The position numbers and the translations under genes were made by a program. DNA of 64,000 nt from Humidesulfovibrio mexicanus (GTDB lineage Bacteria; Desulfobacterota; Desulfovibrionia; Desulfovibrionales; Desulfovibrionaceae): contig NZ_FZOC01000001.1 of NCBI RefSeq assembly GCF_900188225.1, forward strand, positions 1 through 64,000, in the 5' to 3' direction. Below the pieces are notes generated by a model. The model did not search any database. It had not been told where the DNA came from and saw nothing but the letters and a program-made list of their open reading frames with translations. Shown piece by piece: positions 34,523 through 42,430 of this stretch. Within the stretch, counting starts at the first letter, position 1; the number at the start of each line of letters is the position of its first letter.

Positions 34523-34664
34523 GATCGGGTGGGCCGTGCAGTTTGAACGGCTCACCCTGCTCATCGCCGGACGCACCGGCTGGAATGAGGGAGACATTCA
34601 CAGCCTCACGGTCAAGAGGCTCGCGCGTTATCTGGTGCACCTCCAGGCGAGCGCAAAACAGTAG
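34515..34664 (+). CDS. Frameshift extension of the tail chaperone (gpE'-type)
   Basis: A 49-codon open segment in the -2 (+1) frame relative to the chaperone, encoding FERLTLLIAGRTGWNEGDI and LARYLVHLQA. The length, the conserved aromatic/WxEGDI-like pattern and its place between chaperone and tape measure match the E' segments that other tail phages add by frameshifting. Fused to the first 118 codons it gives about 167 residues. Confidence 0.7.
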   Translation, partial: GDRIGWAVQFERLTLLIAGRTGWNEGDIHSLTVKRLARYLVHLQASAKQ

Positions 34665-34676
34665 CAAGGAGGCCGC

Positions 34677-36566
34677 ATGGCGGCGATGAAAGCGTCAATC
34701 ATTCTGGACCTGGGCGGCAATCTGGCTGCCCAGGCCAGGCGCAACGAGGCCGCCCTGGGCGGCCTTGCTCGTTCGGGTCAACGGGACATGGGACTGCTCT
34801 CCCGCTCGGCGCAGGCGGCAGGGCGCGGGCTGGATGCCTTGGGAAACAGGTATACGGCTGCCTTGGCCGGGGCGGGCGCTGCGTACAAGTCCGCCCGTGC
34901 GGTCATGGACTCCGCGCAGCTCGACAAGAGCCTGATCCGCGTCACGCAGACCGCCGGGGCAACGCGCCAAGCTGCTGCCGCCCTGCGCCGGGAACTGCTT
35001 GAAATGGCCAAAGAGACAGGCCAGTCCGTAGACGACCTGCTCGTGGGCTTCAACGCCTTGGTCGCATCGGGCATGGAATGGGACAAGGCCCTGGCCACCA
35101 TCGGGCCGATCAACAAAGCCATGGCCGTCACGGGAGCCAACGCAAAGGTCTTGTCCGACGGACTCACCGTAGCCGCCGAGGCCTTCCAGTTCGATTTGAG
35201 CAAGCCAGACCTAGCGGCGCGAATGCTGGACAAGATGACCGTTGCGGGCCGACTGGGCAAAGTCGAGCTGGAAAACCTTTCCGGCGTATTTGCGGGCATC
35301 GGCCAAAATGCCAAGGCGGCGGGTATGTCCTTTGAGCAGACCCTGGGGTTTGCCGAAAAGCTCTCCATAATTGAGCAGAATCCCGACAGGCTGCGCACGC
35401 TAGCCGACTCGACCTTACGGCTATTCACCAATCTGAACTACCAAAAGAAGGCGAGTCAGGCCACGGGAGTAAGTTTCTACAATGCCAAGGGTGAACGGCG
35501 GGCAGCCATTGATGTCCTTGAGGACATCTCCGCGAAATACAAGAAAGCGACGACCGACGCCCAGCGCGATCGGTTCATTGATGCCGCATTTGGGGACGCG
35601 GACCTGGATACTAAAAAGGGCTTGGGCTCGCTGCTCAAGGGTGACGCACTCGCAGAAATGCGAGTGATGATCGGCAAAATTGAGCAGGCGAGCGGCGCCA
35701 TCGCCAAAGACCTTCCCGACGCGCTGGCCAACTCCGTTGACCAGGTTGCGCGCCTGAAGGCTGCGCTTCGGCAGGCTGCTGACGGCTTCGCCAAGCCCGT
35801 AAACGAGACCATCCAGAACGCCATCAAGCACCTGTTGGATGAGCGTAAGCTCAGCGGTGAGCAATTGCTGGCGGGCGGAGCGGCGGCGGCGGGGATTGGC
35901 TTCGGCCTGGTCAAGGGCGGCGGCAAGTTGCTTCAGAAGGTCGGAGGCATGGGCGCTGGCGTGGCCACGGGCAAGGCGCTCCAGGAGTTCGCCGGGGTGA
36001 CGCCTGTCTACGTGGTGAACATGCCCGCAGGAGGCCTTGGCGCGGGCGGCAACGCCGCAAACATTGGCGACGCTGTTGCGAAAGGCGGCGGCAAGTACGC
36101 CAAGCTGGGGACGGCTGCGAAATACGCCGGGCGCATCGGCATGGCCGTAGCCGTGGCGGATACAGGCTATGAACTCTACAAGGCCTGGACCGGGGACGGG
36201 ACAACCGGAGAGAAGGTGAAGGCCACAACCAAGGGCGTGGGCGGCCTGGGCGGTGCCTGGCTTGGGGCGAAGGCAGGGGCGGCGGCTGGCGCGGGCATAG
36301 GCTCGCTGTTCGCTGGCGTGGGCGCTGCTCCTGGCGCGGCCATCGGCGGCCTGCTGGGCGGGATTGGTGGCTTTTTCGCAGGTCGGCTCGGTGGCGAAGC
36401 CCTTGGGGAGAAGCTCACGGCAGAAGACATTGGCAACGCAGTGGGCCGGAGCGTGAGCGAAAAGGAGGCACGCCTGCGCATCGATGTCACCGGTCCGGGC
36501 ACCGTACGCGACCTGCACGCAAAGGGCTTTGAGCCTGATGTGTACACCGGGCTGTACATGTACTAG
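34677..36566 (+). CDS. Phage tail tape measure protein (Mu gp42-like)
   Basis: A 629-residue protein starting behind AAGGAGG. The N-terminal third is coiled-coil with the TP901 core-type segment (LIRVTQTAGATRQAAAALRRELLEMAKETG; TGANAKVLSDGLTVAAEAFQ). The C-terminal third is Gly/Ala-rich and membrane-active in appearance (about 515-573). It sets tail length and helps DNA entry in complete phages. The reading frame is full length, with no stop codons, although baseplate, sheath and tube genes are absent. Confidence 0.88.
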   Translation: MAAMKASIILDLGGNLAAQARRNEAALGGLARSGQRDMGLLSRSAQAAGRGLDALGNRYTAALAGAGAAYKSARAVMDSAQLDKSLIRVTQTAGATRQAAAALRRELLEMAKETGQSVDDLLVGFNALVASGMEWDKALATIGPINKAMAVTGANAKVLSDGLTVAAEAFQFDLSKPDLAARMLDKMTVAGRLGKVELENLSGVFAGIGQNAKAAGMSFEQTLGFAEKLSIIEQNPDRLRTLADSTLRLFTNLNYQKKASQATGVSFYNAKGERRAAIDVLEDISAKYKKATTDAQRDRFIDAAFGDADLDTKKGLGSLLKGDALAEMRVMIGKIEQASGAIAKDLPDALANSVDQVARLKAALRQAADGFAKPVNETIQNAIKHLLDERKLSGEQLLAGGAAAAGIGFGLVKGGGKLLQKVGGMGAGVATGKALQEFAGVTPVYVVNMPAGGLGAGGNAANIGDAVAKGGGKYAKLGTAAKYAGRIGMAVAVADTGYELYKAWTGDGTTGEKVKATTKGVGGLGGAWLGAKAGAAAGAGIGSLFAGVGAAPGAAIGGLLGGIGGFFAGRLGGEALGEKLTAEDIGNAVGRSVSEKEARLRIDVTGPGTVRDLHAKGFEPDVYTGLYMY

Positions 36567-36594
36567 CCGCCGTAACATCAGGGGAGAAGGATGT

Positions 36595-36768
36595 ATGGGC
36601 CGGGAAATGAAGTGTAGCCCCTGGCGGGACGCCATCCCGGATCAAAAGTCCGGCACCCCCGCATGGAAGCTCGAAAGCAACCACTGGCCCGGCGTTTTTC
36701 CAGTCTTCAGGGGCTACAGCTTCCCACTAGATTCTAAGGTGCAAGGCGTCAAGCCGCAAGGTGAATGA
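36595..36768 (+). CDS. Small phage protein, unknown
   Basis: A 57-residue protein starting at ATG 36595 with GGGGAGAAGG upstream. It contains SPWRDAIPDQKSGTPAWKLE and a C-terminal VKPQGE; Trp/Pro rich. Overlaps an ATG of the next frame. No family recognised; may be the remnant junction of a deletion. Confidence 0.5.
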   Translation: MGREMKCSPWRDAIPDQKSGTPAWKLESNHWPGVFPVFRGYSFPLDSKVQGVKPQGE

Positions 36769-36787
36769 CACGACGACAGGAGAGCCG

Positions 36788-37090
36788 ATGATGATCAACA
36801 GCGACAATACCCAAATCCAACTGACTGATGTCGCCGACTTTGAGCGGATCGCAGCACTTGAAAAGCGTTTCGCCAAGCTTATGCAGGAAGCTCGTGAAGT
36901 GCTTCAGGAGTGGCATTTTGAGCGGTCGGGCCAGCTTGTCCTTGCGACAAATCCGACTGTGACGATGCGGGCTCTTGCTCGCCTTGTCTTGGCCAGCGGC
37001 GTGGAGCCTGGCCAGCCTCAAGCCTTGTTTGCAGAGGTCAGGGGCAAGGCTGCCAAGCTCCCTGTTTTTCGCGCTTACGCCAAAGGGTAA
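36788..37090 (+). CDS. Right-end phage protein, unknown
   Basis: A 100-residue protein with GGAGAG before ATG 36788. Helical (FERIAALEKRFAKLMQEAREVLQEW) with a C-terminal MRALARLVLASGVEPGQPQALFAEV. It is the last gene before the right end, where Mu carries mom/com. No similarity to Com, Mom or a restriction-protection enzyme is seen. Confidence 0.6.
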   Translation: MMINSDNTQIQLTDVADFERIAALEKRFAKLMQEAREVLQEWHFERSGQLVLATNPTVTMRALARLVLASGVEPGQPQALFAEVRGKAAKLPVFRAYAKG

Positions 37091-37189
37091 GAGGAACGCC
37101 TAGCCTTGCTCGTTGACGCTGTAGGCGGGTAAGGCTAGAGAAACCGCCAAGGCTGTCCCGATATGTCCCGCCTCATCCCGGCTAGTCCC

Positions 37190-37208
37190 AGGTGCCAAGT
37201 CACCTGCA
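37190..37208 (-). repeat. Right-end transposase site R2
   Basis: AGGTGCCAAGTCACCTGCA, a diverged inverted copy of the L-site core, 4 bp inward from R1. Adjacent R1/R2 spacing of about 22 bp is as in Mu. A weaker possible third copy (CCGCCAAGGC) lies near 37144. Confidence 0.6.
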
Positions 37209-37212
37209 ACGC

Positions 37213-37230
37213 AGTGCCAATTCAAATGCA
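37213..37230 (-). repeat. Right-end transposase site R1 and terminus
   Basis: AGTGCCAATTCAAATGCA, whose complement TGCATTTGAATTGGCACT matches L1 at 16 of 18 positions. It ends with CA, giving the right boundary at 37230. Confidence 0.72.
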
Positions 37231-37336
37231 AGGTCAGTGGTTTACTCAGTGGTTTTCACCTGGAAACAGAATGGAGGCAATACACGCGAAAAAAGGCAGT
37301 CAACGCCAGGAATGACGCTAACTGCCTGTAATTACG

Positions 37337-37413
37337 TGGTGCCCTCGGCAGGAATCGAACCTGCGGCACCAGGATTAGGAATCCTGTGCTCTATCCGACT
37401 GAGCTACGAGGGC
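37337..37413 (-). tRNA. tRNA-Arg (anticodon CCT)
   Basis: A 77-nt tRNA with acceptor stem GCCCTCG, D-arm AGCTCAGTCGGATAGAGC, anticodon CCT in the loop TTCCTAA, T-arm GCAGGTTCGATTCCTGC and encoded CCA. It is 107 bp beyond the right end of the Mu-like element. Confidence 0.97.
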
Positions 37414-37436
37414 GTACGGGATACGCCGGAGATGGA

Positions 37437-37465
37437 GTCCTACACAATTCCACCGCCGCCTTCAA
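37437..37465 (-). promoter_or_regulatory. Sigma-70-like promoter for tRNA-Arg
   Basis: On the minus strand TTGAAG, 17 bp, TAGGAC, placed 24 bp upstream of the mature tRNA 5' end. Confidence 0.55.
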
Positions 37466-37502
37466 GGGCAATATTCCGCTCCGGAGAACGGCCCTGCGCG
37501 TC

Positions 37503-37530
37503 TTTACAAAAACAAACCCGCGCCTATAGT
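37503..37530 (+). promoter_or_regulatory. Sigma-70-like promoter for degQ/htrA
   Basis: TTTACA, 16 bp, TATAGT, ending 45 bp before the htrA start codon. Confidence 0.55.
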
Positions 37531-37575
37531 CACACAAACGCCGTCGGGGTGGCGGCGAGACATGGAGGTATGTGC

Positions 37576-39000
37576 ATGAAAAAAATTCTGGCCCTGGCCG
37601 CTGTCCTCACCCTGCTCGCCCTGCCGGGCCTTGCCCAGGCAAAGGCTGGACTGCCGGATTTTACGGATCTTGCTGATCGCGCAGGCAAGGCGGTGGTCAA
37701 CATCAGCACGTCAAAGAATGTCGCCAGCAGGGGCTCGCAATTGCAGGAGATGTTCAAAAACGCCCCCCAAAATCATCCTCTGCGCGATTTTTTTGAACAG
37801 TTCGAGCGCCATTTCGGCGTTCCGGATGCTCAACCCCGCAAGCTCAGTTCGCTTGGGTCCGGCTTCATCATCACCAATGATGGCTACATCGTCACCAACA
37901 ATCATGTGGTGGCCGAGGCCGACGAGATCAAGGTCAAGCTTCTTGGCCGCGACAAAGCCTACGACGCCAAGATCATTGGACGGGATCCCGAAACCGACCT
38001 CGCGCTGCTCAAAATCGAGGCAGGCAACACGCTTCCCGTGCTCGAGTTCGGCAATTCCGATGCGACGAAAGTTGGCGAATGGGTGCTTGCCATCGGCAAC
38101 CCTTTCGGCCTTGGCCATACCGTAACCGCGGGCATAGTGAGCGCCAAGGGACGCCACATCGGCGCCGGCCCCTTTGACAGCTTCCTTCAGACCGATGCCA
38201 GCATCAATCCCGGCAATTCCGGCGGTCCGCTTATCGACATGGACGGCAAGGTGGTCGGCATCAATACGGCCATCGTGCCCAATGGACAGGGAATCGGCTT
38301 CGCCACGCCCGCCAGCATGGCCGACAAGATCATCGCCCAGCTCAAGCACGGCAAAAGAATCAGCAGGGGCTGGCTTGGTATAACCATGCAGGACCTTGAC
38401 GAGAATACCGCCAAGGCCGTGGGCCTCAAAGAGCCCAAAGGCATCCTGGTTTCCCACGTCATTCCCGGTGACCCTGCCGACAAAGGCGGTCTCAAGATCG
38501 GTGACGTCATCTTGCGGGTGAACGGCCAGAGCCTCGACGGCCCCAGCGCGCTGCTTTCACGCGTTGCTGCAATGCGCCCGGGCGAACGCATCCAACTCGG
38601 GGTTTGGCGCCAGAATCGTCTGACCGAACTCGCCGTCGTCCTTGGTGAACGCAAGTCGGCTCTTGTTGCGGAACAGCAGGACAAAGGACACGCCGAAAAG
38701 GCCCAGGCCGCCGTCCTTGGCCTTTTCATCAGGCCGGTTGACGGTGGTGAGGAGGCCCAGGCCCTTGGGCTGCAAAGGCCTCAAGGGTTGGTCGTCCTGG
38801 AGGTCAAGGCCGACGCGCCAGCATCACAAATTGACATCCAGCCTGGCGATGTCATCATTGAAGCCAACCAGCGCCCCACCAACACGGTGGCGCAACTGGC
38901 GAGCGTTGTCGGCGAATCCAGGCAAAAGGGCCTGGTGATGCTCCTCTTGAAGCGCCAGGGCCAAAACCTGCTGCGGGCCATTCCTCTGGACAAGAAGTAG
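37576..39000 (+). CDS. degQ: Periplasmic serine protease (DegP/DegQ/HtrA family)
   Basis: A 474-residue protein starting at ATG 37576, with GGAGGT 6 nt upstream. A signal peptide (KKILALAAVLTLLALPGLAQA) precedes a trypsin-like domain with catalytic His110 (TNNHVVAE), Asp141 (DPETDLALL) and Ser215 (NPGNSGGPL). Two PDZ domains follow (about 270-350 and 380-470). HtrA proteases degrade misfolded envelope proteins. Whether it is a DegP or DegQ orthologue cannot be decided by eye. Confidence 0.95.
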   Translation: MKKILALAAVLTLLALPGLAQAKAGLPDFTDLADRAGKAVVNISTSKNVASRGSQLQEMFKNAPQNHPLRDFFEQFERHFGVPDAQPRKLSSLGSGFIITNDGYIVTNNHVVAEADEIKVKLLGRDKAYDAKIIGRDPETDLALLKIEAGNTLPVLEFGNSDATKVGEWVLAIGNPFGLGHTVTAGIVSAKGRHIGAGPFDSFLQTDASINPGNSGGPLIDMDGKVVGINTAIVPNGQGIGFATPASMADKIIAQLKHGKRISRGWLGITMQDLDENTAKAVGLKEPKGILVSHVIPGDPADKGGLKIGDVILRVNGQSLDGPSALLSRVAAMRPGERIQLGVWRQNRLTELAVVLGERKSALVAEQQDKGHAEKAQAAVLGLFIRPVDGGEEAQALGLQRPQGLVVLEVKADAPASQIDIQPGDVIIEANQRPTNTVAQLASVVGESRQKGLVMLLLKRQGQNLLRAIPLDKK

Positions 39001-39013
39001 CGTTCCGTGCAGA

Positions 39014-39038
39014 GGTGGGGGAGACATGCTCCCCCACC
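39014..39038 (+). terminator. Strong hairpin between degQ and ispE
   Basis: A perfect 10-bp stem (GGTGGGGGAG / CTCCCCCACC) with a 5-nt loop ACATG, 13 bp after the degQ stop. No T tract follows, so it may be an attenuator, an mRNA-stabilising 3' structure, or a translation-control hairpin. The loop contains an in-frame ATG (39026) of the ispE frame, with its GGGGGAG buried in the stem. Confidence 0.65.
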
Positions 39039-39061
39039 CCTGCAACCTTCCCCCCATCACT

Positions 39062-39958
39062 ATGGCAGACATCCTCAAGGCTCCGGCCAAGATCAACCTG
39101 AGCCTCATGATCACCAACCGTCGCGAGGACGGCTATCATGAGATTGAGAGCCTGTTTGTTCCCGTGCCCGGTCTCGCCGACATTCTTGACGTGACTTCCG
39201 GAGCCCTCGGTTCGGAATGCGTGGTGGAATCGGATCTGCCGGACTGTCCACTTGAGCGTAACCTCGTCTGGCGCGCGTGGCGCGCCTACGCGTCCGCAAC
39301 CGGTTATGCGCCTGACCTGCGGGTGCGCCTGACCAAACGCATTCCCACCGGTGCTGGGCTGGGCGGGGGAAGTTCGGATGCTGCGGCCATGCTGCACTGG
39401 CTCCAGGCGCGCGCCGGGGAGAAGGCGCTTGATGCGGAAGCCTTGAACACCCTCGCTGCGGGTCTAGGCGCTGATGTGCCTTTCTTCCTTCTGGGGCGGC
39501 CGGCCGTTGCACAAGGCATTGGCGAGAGGCTTACCCCCGCGGCCCTTGATCTTTCCGCTTTTACCTTGGTTTTGGCCATGCCTCTGGTGCATGTGTCCAC
39601 CCCGTGGGCCTACGGCGCGTACGACGAGTTCGAAGCTGAAAAAAAACGCACGCGCCCTGAAGCTGAACCCTTGACAACCCTGGCGCGCGCTACTAAGAAG
39701 CGTGTTTCCCTTTCGCCTGTTGTGGCCCGGAACGACTTTGAACCCGTTGTCTTCCAGGCCAAGGCAGCGTTGCGCGCGATCAAGGAACGGTGTTTACACC
39801 TTGGTGCGTCTTGCGCGGTCATGAGCGGAAGCGGTGCGGCCATATCCGCCCTGTTTCGGAACGCCGATGCGGCCCGGAGCGCCGCACATGCGTTGAGGCA
39901 AGATGGTTTTCCCGTCCATGTGGAGACCCTGACCAACTGGGGTGTTGCCAAGTGGTAA
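39062..39958 (+). CDS. ispE: 4-diphosphocytidyl-2-C-methyl-D-erythritol kinase
   Basis: A 298-residue GHMP kinase of the MEP isoprenoid pathway. N-terminal [23 protein letters not shown] and ATP loop [16 protein letters not shown] are diagnostic; [11 protein letters not shown] is the third motif. It phosphorylates the 2-OH of CDP-methylerythritol. The ATG at 39062 fits the family but lacks a ribosome-binding site; an ATG at 39026 in a hairpin loop would add 12 residues. The last 21 bp, including the stop codon, lie inside the tRNA-Gln gene. Confidence 0.93.
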   Translation: MADILKAPAKINLSLMITNRREDGYHEIESLFVPVPGLADILDVTSGALGSECVVESDLPDCPLERNLVWRAWRAYASATGYAPDLRVRLTKRIPTGAGLGGGSSDAAAMLHWLQARAGEKALDAEALNTLAAGLGADVPFFLLGRPAVAQGIGERLTPAALDLSAFTLVLAMPLVHVSTPWAYGAYDEFEAEKKRTRPEAEPLTTLARATKKRVSLSPVVARNDFEPVVFQAKAALRAIKERCLHLGASCAVMSGSGAAISALFRNADAARSAAHALRQDGFPVHVETLTNWGVAKW

Positions 39959-40012
39959 GGCGACGGGTTTTGGTCCCGTTATTCGAGGGTTCGAGTCCTT
40001 CCACCCCAGCCA
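39938..40012 (+). tRNA. tRNA-Gln (anticodon TTG)
   Basis: A 75-nt tRNA: acceptor TGGGGTG / CACCCCA, anticodon TTG in the loop TTTTGGT, T-arm GAGGGTTCGAGTCCTTC and encoded CCA. Its 5' end lies within the ispE coding sequence and prs starts 22 bp after it, so all three are probably on one transcript. Confidence 0.97.
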
Positions 40013-40034
40013 TAGCACGCGAAGGAAGCGAGAA

Positions 40035-40979
40035 ATGACCGGCACCTGCGACTTGAAGATCCTGAGCGGTTCGGCCAACGTCGACTTGGCCGAGGCGATC
40101 TGCGGCCATATCGGCTGCCGCCTGACCCCTGTTCTGCGCGAACAATTCAGCGATGGCGAAATTCGTATTGAGATCGGCGACAATGTCCGTGGCGATGATG
40201 TGTTCGTCGTGCAGCCGACATGCTCTCCGGTGAATTACCACCTGATGGAGCTGTGCCTGATGATCGACGCGCTCAAGCGAGCCAGCGCCCGTCGCATCAC
40301 CGCCGTTGTCCCCTACTACGGCTATGCCCGCCAGGACCGCAAGGTCGTGCCCCGGGTGCCCATCAGCGCAAAACTTGTTGCGGACTTCCTGTCCGTGGCC
40401 GGAATGCACAGGCTCATGACCATTGACCTGCACGCCGGCCAGATTCAGGGATTCTTCAACTGCCCGGTGGACAACCTCTTTGCCGCTCCGGTTTTCCTTG
40501 ATTACTTCCGAGACCTTGGCGACGAACTGGTCGTTGTCTCGCCTGATGCTGGCGGCGTGGAGCGCGCGCGCGCCTACGCCAAGCGCATGGACGCCGGACT
40601 GGCCATTGTGGACAAGCGCCGCGATGCCCCCAATCAGGCCAAGGCCATGAACCTCATCGGCAACGTTCGCGGCAAAACCGCCATCGTCCTTGACGACATG
40701 GTCGACACAGCCGGGACCATGTGCGCCGCCGGACAGGTGCTGGCCGAAAACGGCGCCAACAAGGTGTTTGCCTGCGCCACGCACCCTGTCTTGTCGGGAC
40801 CGGCCATCGAACGTCTGGACAAATCCGTGTTTTCCCAGATACTGGTGACGGACACCATTCCACTGGACGTGCGCAAGCGCACCTGCCAAAAGATCAAGGT
40901 GCTGTCCGTGGCCGAGCTGCTATCCAGAGCAATCATGAACGTGCACGGCGAAACGTCCGTCAGCGTTCTTTTCGTGTAA
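40035..40979 (+). CDS. prs: Ribose-phosphate pyrophosphokinase
   Basis: A 314-residue class-I PRPP synthase. It has [33 protein letters not shown], the [11 protein letters not shown] signature, and the PRPP-binding loop [13 protein letters not shown]. It converts ribose 5-phosphate and ATP to PRPP for nucleotide, His and Trp synthesis. The ATG at 40035 follows GAAGGAAG; upstream frame runs into the tRNA. prs-rplY-pth is a conserved neighbourhood. Confidence 0.96.
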   Translation: MTGTCDLKILSGSANVDLAEAICGHIGCRLTPVLREQFSDGEIRIEIGDNVRGDDVFVVQPTCSPVNYHLMELCLMIDALKRASARRITAVVPYYGYARQDRKVVPRVPISAKLVADFLSVAGMHRLMTIDLHAGQIQGFFNCPVDNLFAAPVFLDYFRDLGDELVVVSPDAGGVERARAYAKRMDAGLAIVDKRRDAPNQAKAMNLIGNVRGKTAIVLDDMVDTAGTMCAAGQVLAENGANKVFACATHPVLSGPAIERLDKSVFSQILVTDTIPLDVRKRTCQKIKVLSVAELLSRAIMNVHGETSVSVLFV

Positions 40980-41030
40980 AACAAGATTTCTTGCGGTACG
41001 CTAAGCCCGCTTGAGAAAGGAGACGACGAC

Positions 41031-41630
41031 ATGGCTGAACTGATGACCCTCACTGTGCGCCCCCGCGCTGAAAAAGGCAAAGGCCCCTGCCGCCGCATCC
41101 GCACCAGCTCCCTGGTGCCCGGCATCTACTATAACAAGCAGGGACAGAACCTGCCCGTGCAGGTTGAGATGCTGCCGCTGACCAAGCTGTATTCCAAGCT
41201 TGGCGCCTCCCGCGTGTTTAATCTGCAGGTCGAACAGGACGGCAAGGTCGAGACTCTCCCCGTGCTCTTCAAGAACGTTCAGTACGACCCCATCAAGTCC
41301 AGCCCCATCCATGTCGATTTCTACGGTGTCGATCTTGACCGCGACATCAAGGTCGAGGTCCGCGTGGTGGTCGAAGGCAAGGCCAAGGGCATCATCCTGG
41401 GCGGCCAGCTGGAGATCTTCCGCAACAGCCTTGAGGTTGTGTGCAAGCCGCTTGATGTTCCGCAGAAAATCGTCATCGACGTGACCGACCTTGACATCGG
41501 CGTCAACCTGCATGTCGCGGACGTGAAGCTGCCGGAGGGCGTTCGCGCCGTCTATGATGACAACTACGCGGTTGTCGGCGTTGTGGCTGTCGAATCCGAT
41601 GAGCCCAAGGCCGAGGCCGAAAGCAAGTAG
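41031..41630 (+). CDS. rplY: 50S ribosomal protein bL25, long (CTC) form
   Basis: A 199-residue L25/CTC protein. The N-terminal 5S-rRNA-binding domain (LTVRPRAEKGKGPCRRIRTSSLVPGIYY) is followed by a beta-rich TL5-type C-terminal domain (IHVDFYGVDLDRDIKVEVRV; LEVVCKPLDVPQKIVIDVTDLDIG). It binds 5S rRNA in the large subunit. AAAGGAGA precedes the ATG. Confidence 0.95.
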   Translation: MAELMTLTVRPRAEKGKGPCRRIRTSSLVPGIYYNKQGQNLPVQVEMLPLTKLYSKLGASRVFNLQVEQDGKVETLPVLFKNVQYDPIKSSPIHVDFYGVDLDRDIKVEVRVVVEGKAKGIILGGQLEIFRNSLEVVCKPLDVPQKIVIDVTDLDIGVNLHVADVKLPEGVRAVYDDNYAVVGVVAVESDEPKAEAESK

Positions 41631-41657
41631 CGCCACGTCTTCCGACGAGCCTATCTG

Positions 41658-41692
41658 ACGGCGGGGGGGCCCCATGCTCCTCCGCCGTTTTG
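41658..41692 (+). terminator. Terminator-like hairpin after rplY
   Basis: Stem ACGGCGG / CCGCCGT with an extended G-rich side and a 17-nt loop, followed by TTTTGT. It ends 42 bp before the pth start, so part of the transcription may stop here. Confidence 0.6.
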
Positions 41693-41734
41693 TCCTTCAA
41701 CATCCGCCTTGATTGTGTGGATTCCCCGGTCGCC

Positions 41735-42382
41735 ATGGATTCAATCTCCCTCATTCTCGCCCTCGGCAATCCCGGATCGCAATACGAACGAACCCGTCAC
41801 AACTTCGGGTTCCTGCTCGCAGACGCCCTGCTCGCCCAGGCCGCCGAGCGCAAAAGCATGGCTTTGAAGACCTTGCGCACAGGGGGAGACTTCGACCTCT
41901 ATTCGCTGGTGTTCGGCGGCAAAAGCTGTCTCTTGGCCAAGCCGCTTACCTACATGAATCTTTCCGGCAAGGCGGCAGCGAGAATTTTGGGGCAGCACGG
42001 TATCGACCCGATGGAAATGCTTGTGCTGCACGATGAACTGGACCTTCCGCTTGGCCGCATGAAGCTCAAGCGCGGTGGTGGAGCGAACGGGCACAAAGGC
42101 ATCGATTCCATCGTCGAGCATGTTGGCGCCATTGATTTTTTGCGGCTGCGCCTCGGCATCGGCCGTCCGCGCTTTTCTGCCGATGTCGTCCGTTTTGTGC
42201 TGGAGGAATTCTCTCCAGACGAAATGCGGACCGTTGACCATGTGCGCCAGGCAGCGCTCAAGGGGCTTGCCCTTCTGTTCCGCCGCGGCCAGGCAGAGGC
42301 GGTGCAAATGCTCAATGCGTTCCGCCCGCCCGAGGGAAGCGACACGCTTCCAAAGATGGACACTCCCGGCGCAATGGGATAG
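41735..42382 (+). CDS. pth: Peptidyl-tRNA hydrolase
   Basis: A 215-residue protein: LILALGNPGSQYERTRHNFGF with the catalytic His, LAKPLTYMNLSGKA, VLHDELDLPLGRMKLKRGGGANGHKGIDSI. It frees tRNA from dropped-off peptidyl-tRNA. The ATG at 41735 fits the family; no strong ribosome-binding site is visible before it. It is followed by carD. Confidence 0.95.
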   Translation: MDSISLILALGNPGSQYERTRHNFGFLLADALLAQAAERKSMALKTLRTGGDFDLYSLVFGGKSCLLAKPLTYMNLSGKAAARILGQHGIDPMEMLVLHDELDLPLGRMKLKRGGGANGHKGIDSIVEHVGAIDFLRLRLGIGRPRFSADVVRFVLEEFSPDEMRTVDHVRQAALKGLALLFRRGQAEAVQMLNAFRPPEGSDTLPKMDTPGAMG

Positions 42383-42430
42383 AGTTCACATTCACCGGTA
42401 GTGTTTTCCCCCCGCGTGGAAGGAGCAGGA

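Larger units (their letters stand above)
25315..37230 (+). mobile_element. Short Mu-like transposable element (about 11.9 kb)
   Basis: The left end begins with TGCGTTTGATTTGGCACT at 25315 and the right end finishes with the inverted counterpart AGTGCCAATTCAAATGCA at 37230, giving 5'-TG...CA-3' termini as in Mu. Internal order follows Mu: divergent repressor, early HTH genes, transposase A, activator B, small early genes, gp16, Mor, protease I, tail chaperone, tape measure. Terminase, portal, gpF, capsid, tube, sheath, baseplate and fibre genes are missing. The 5 bp outside the two ends (AAAGC on the left, AGGTC on the right) do not match, so no target duplication is visible. The element lies between a BON gene and tRNA-Arg. 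It looks like a deleted prophage, or a Mu-based satellite. Confidence 0.88.

Noticed and set aside
34677-36566. Chaperone-tape measure block as a functional tailocin
   Set aside because: Sheath, tube, baseplate and fibre genes are missing, so no contractile particle can be built from this element alone.
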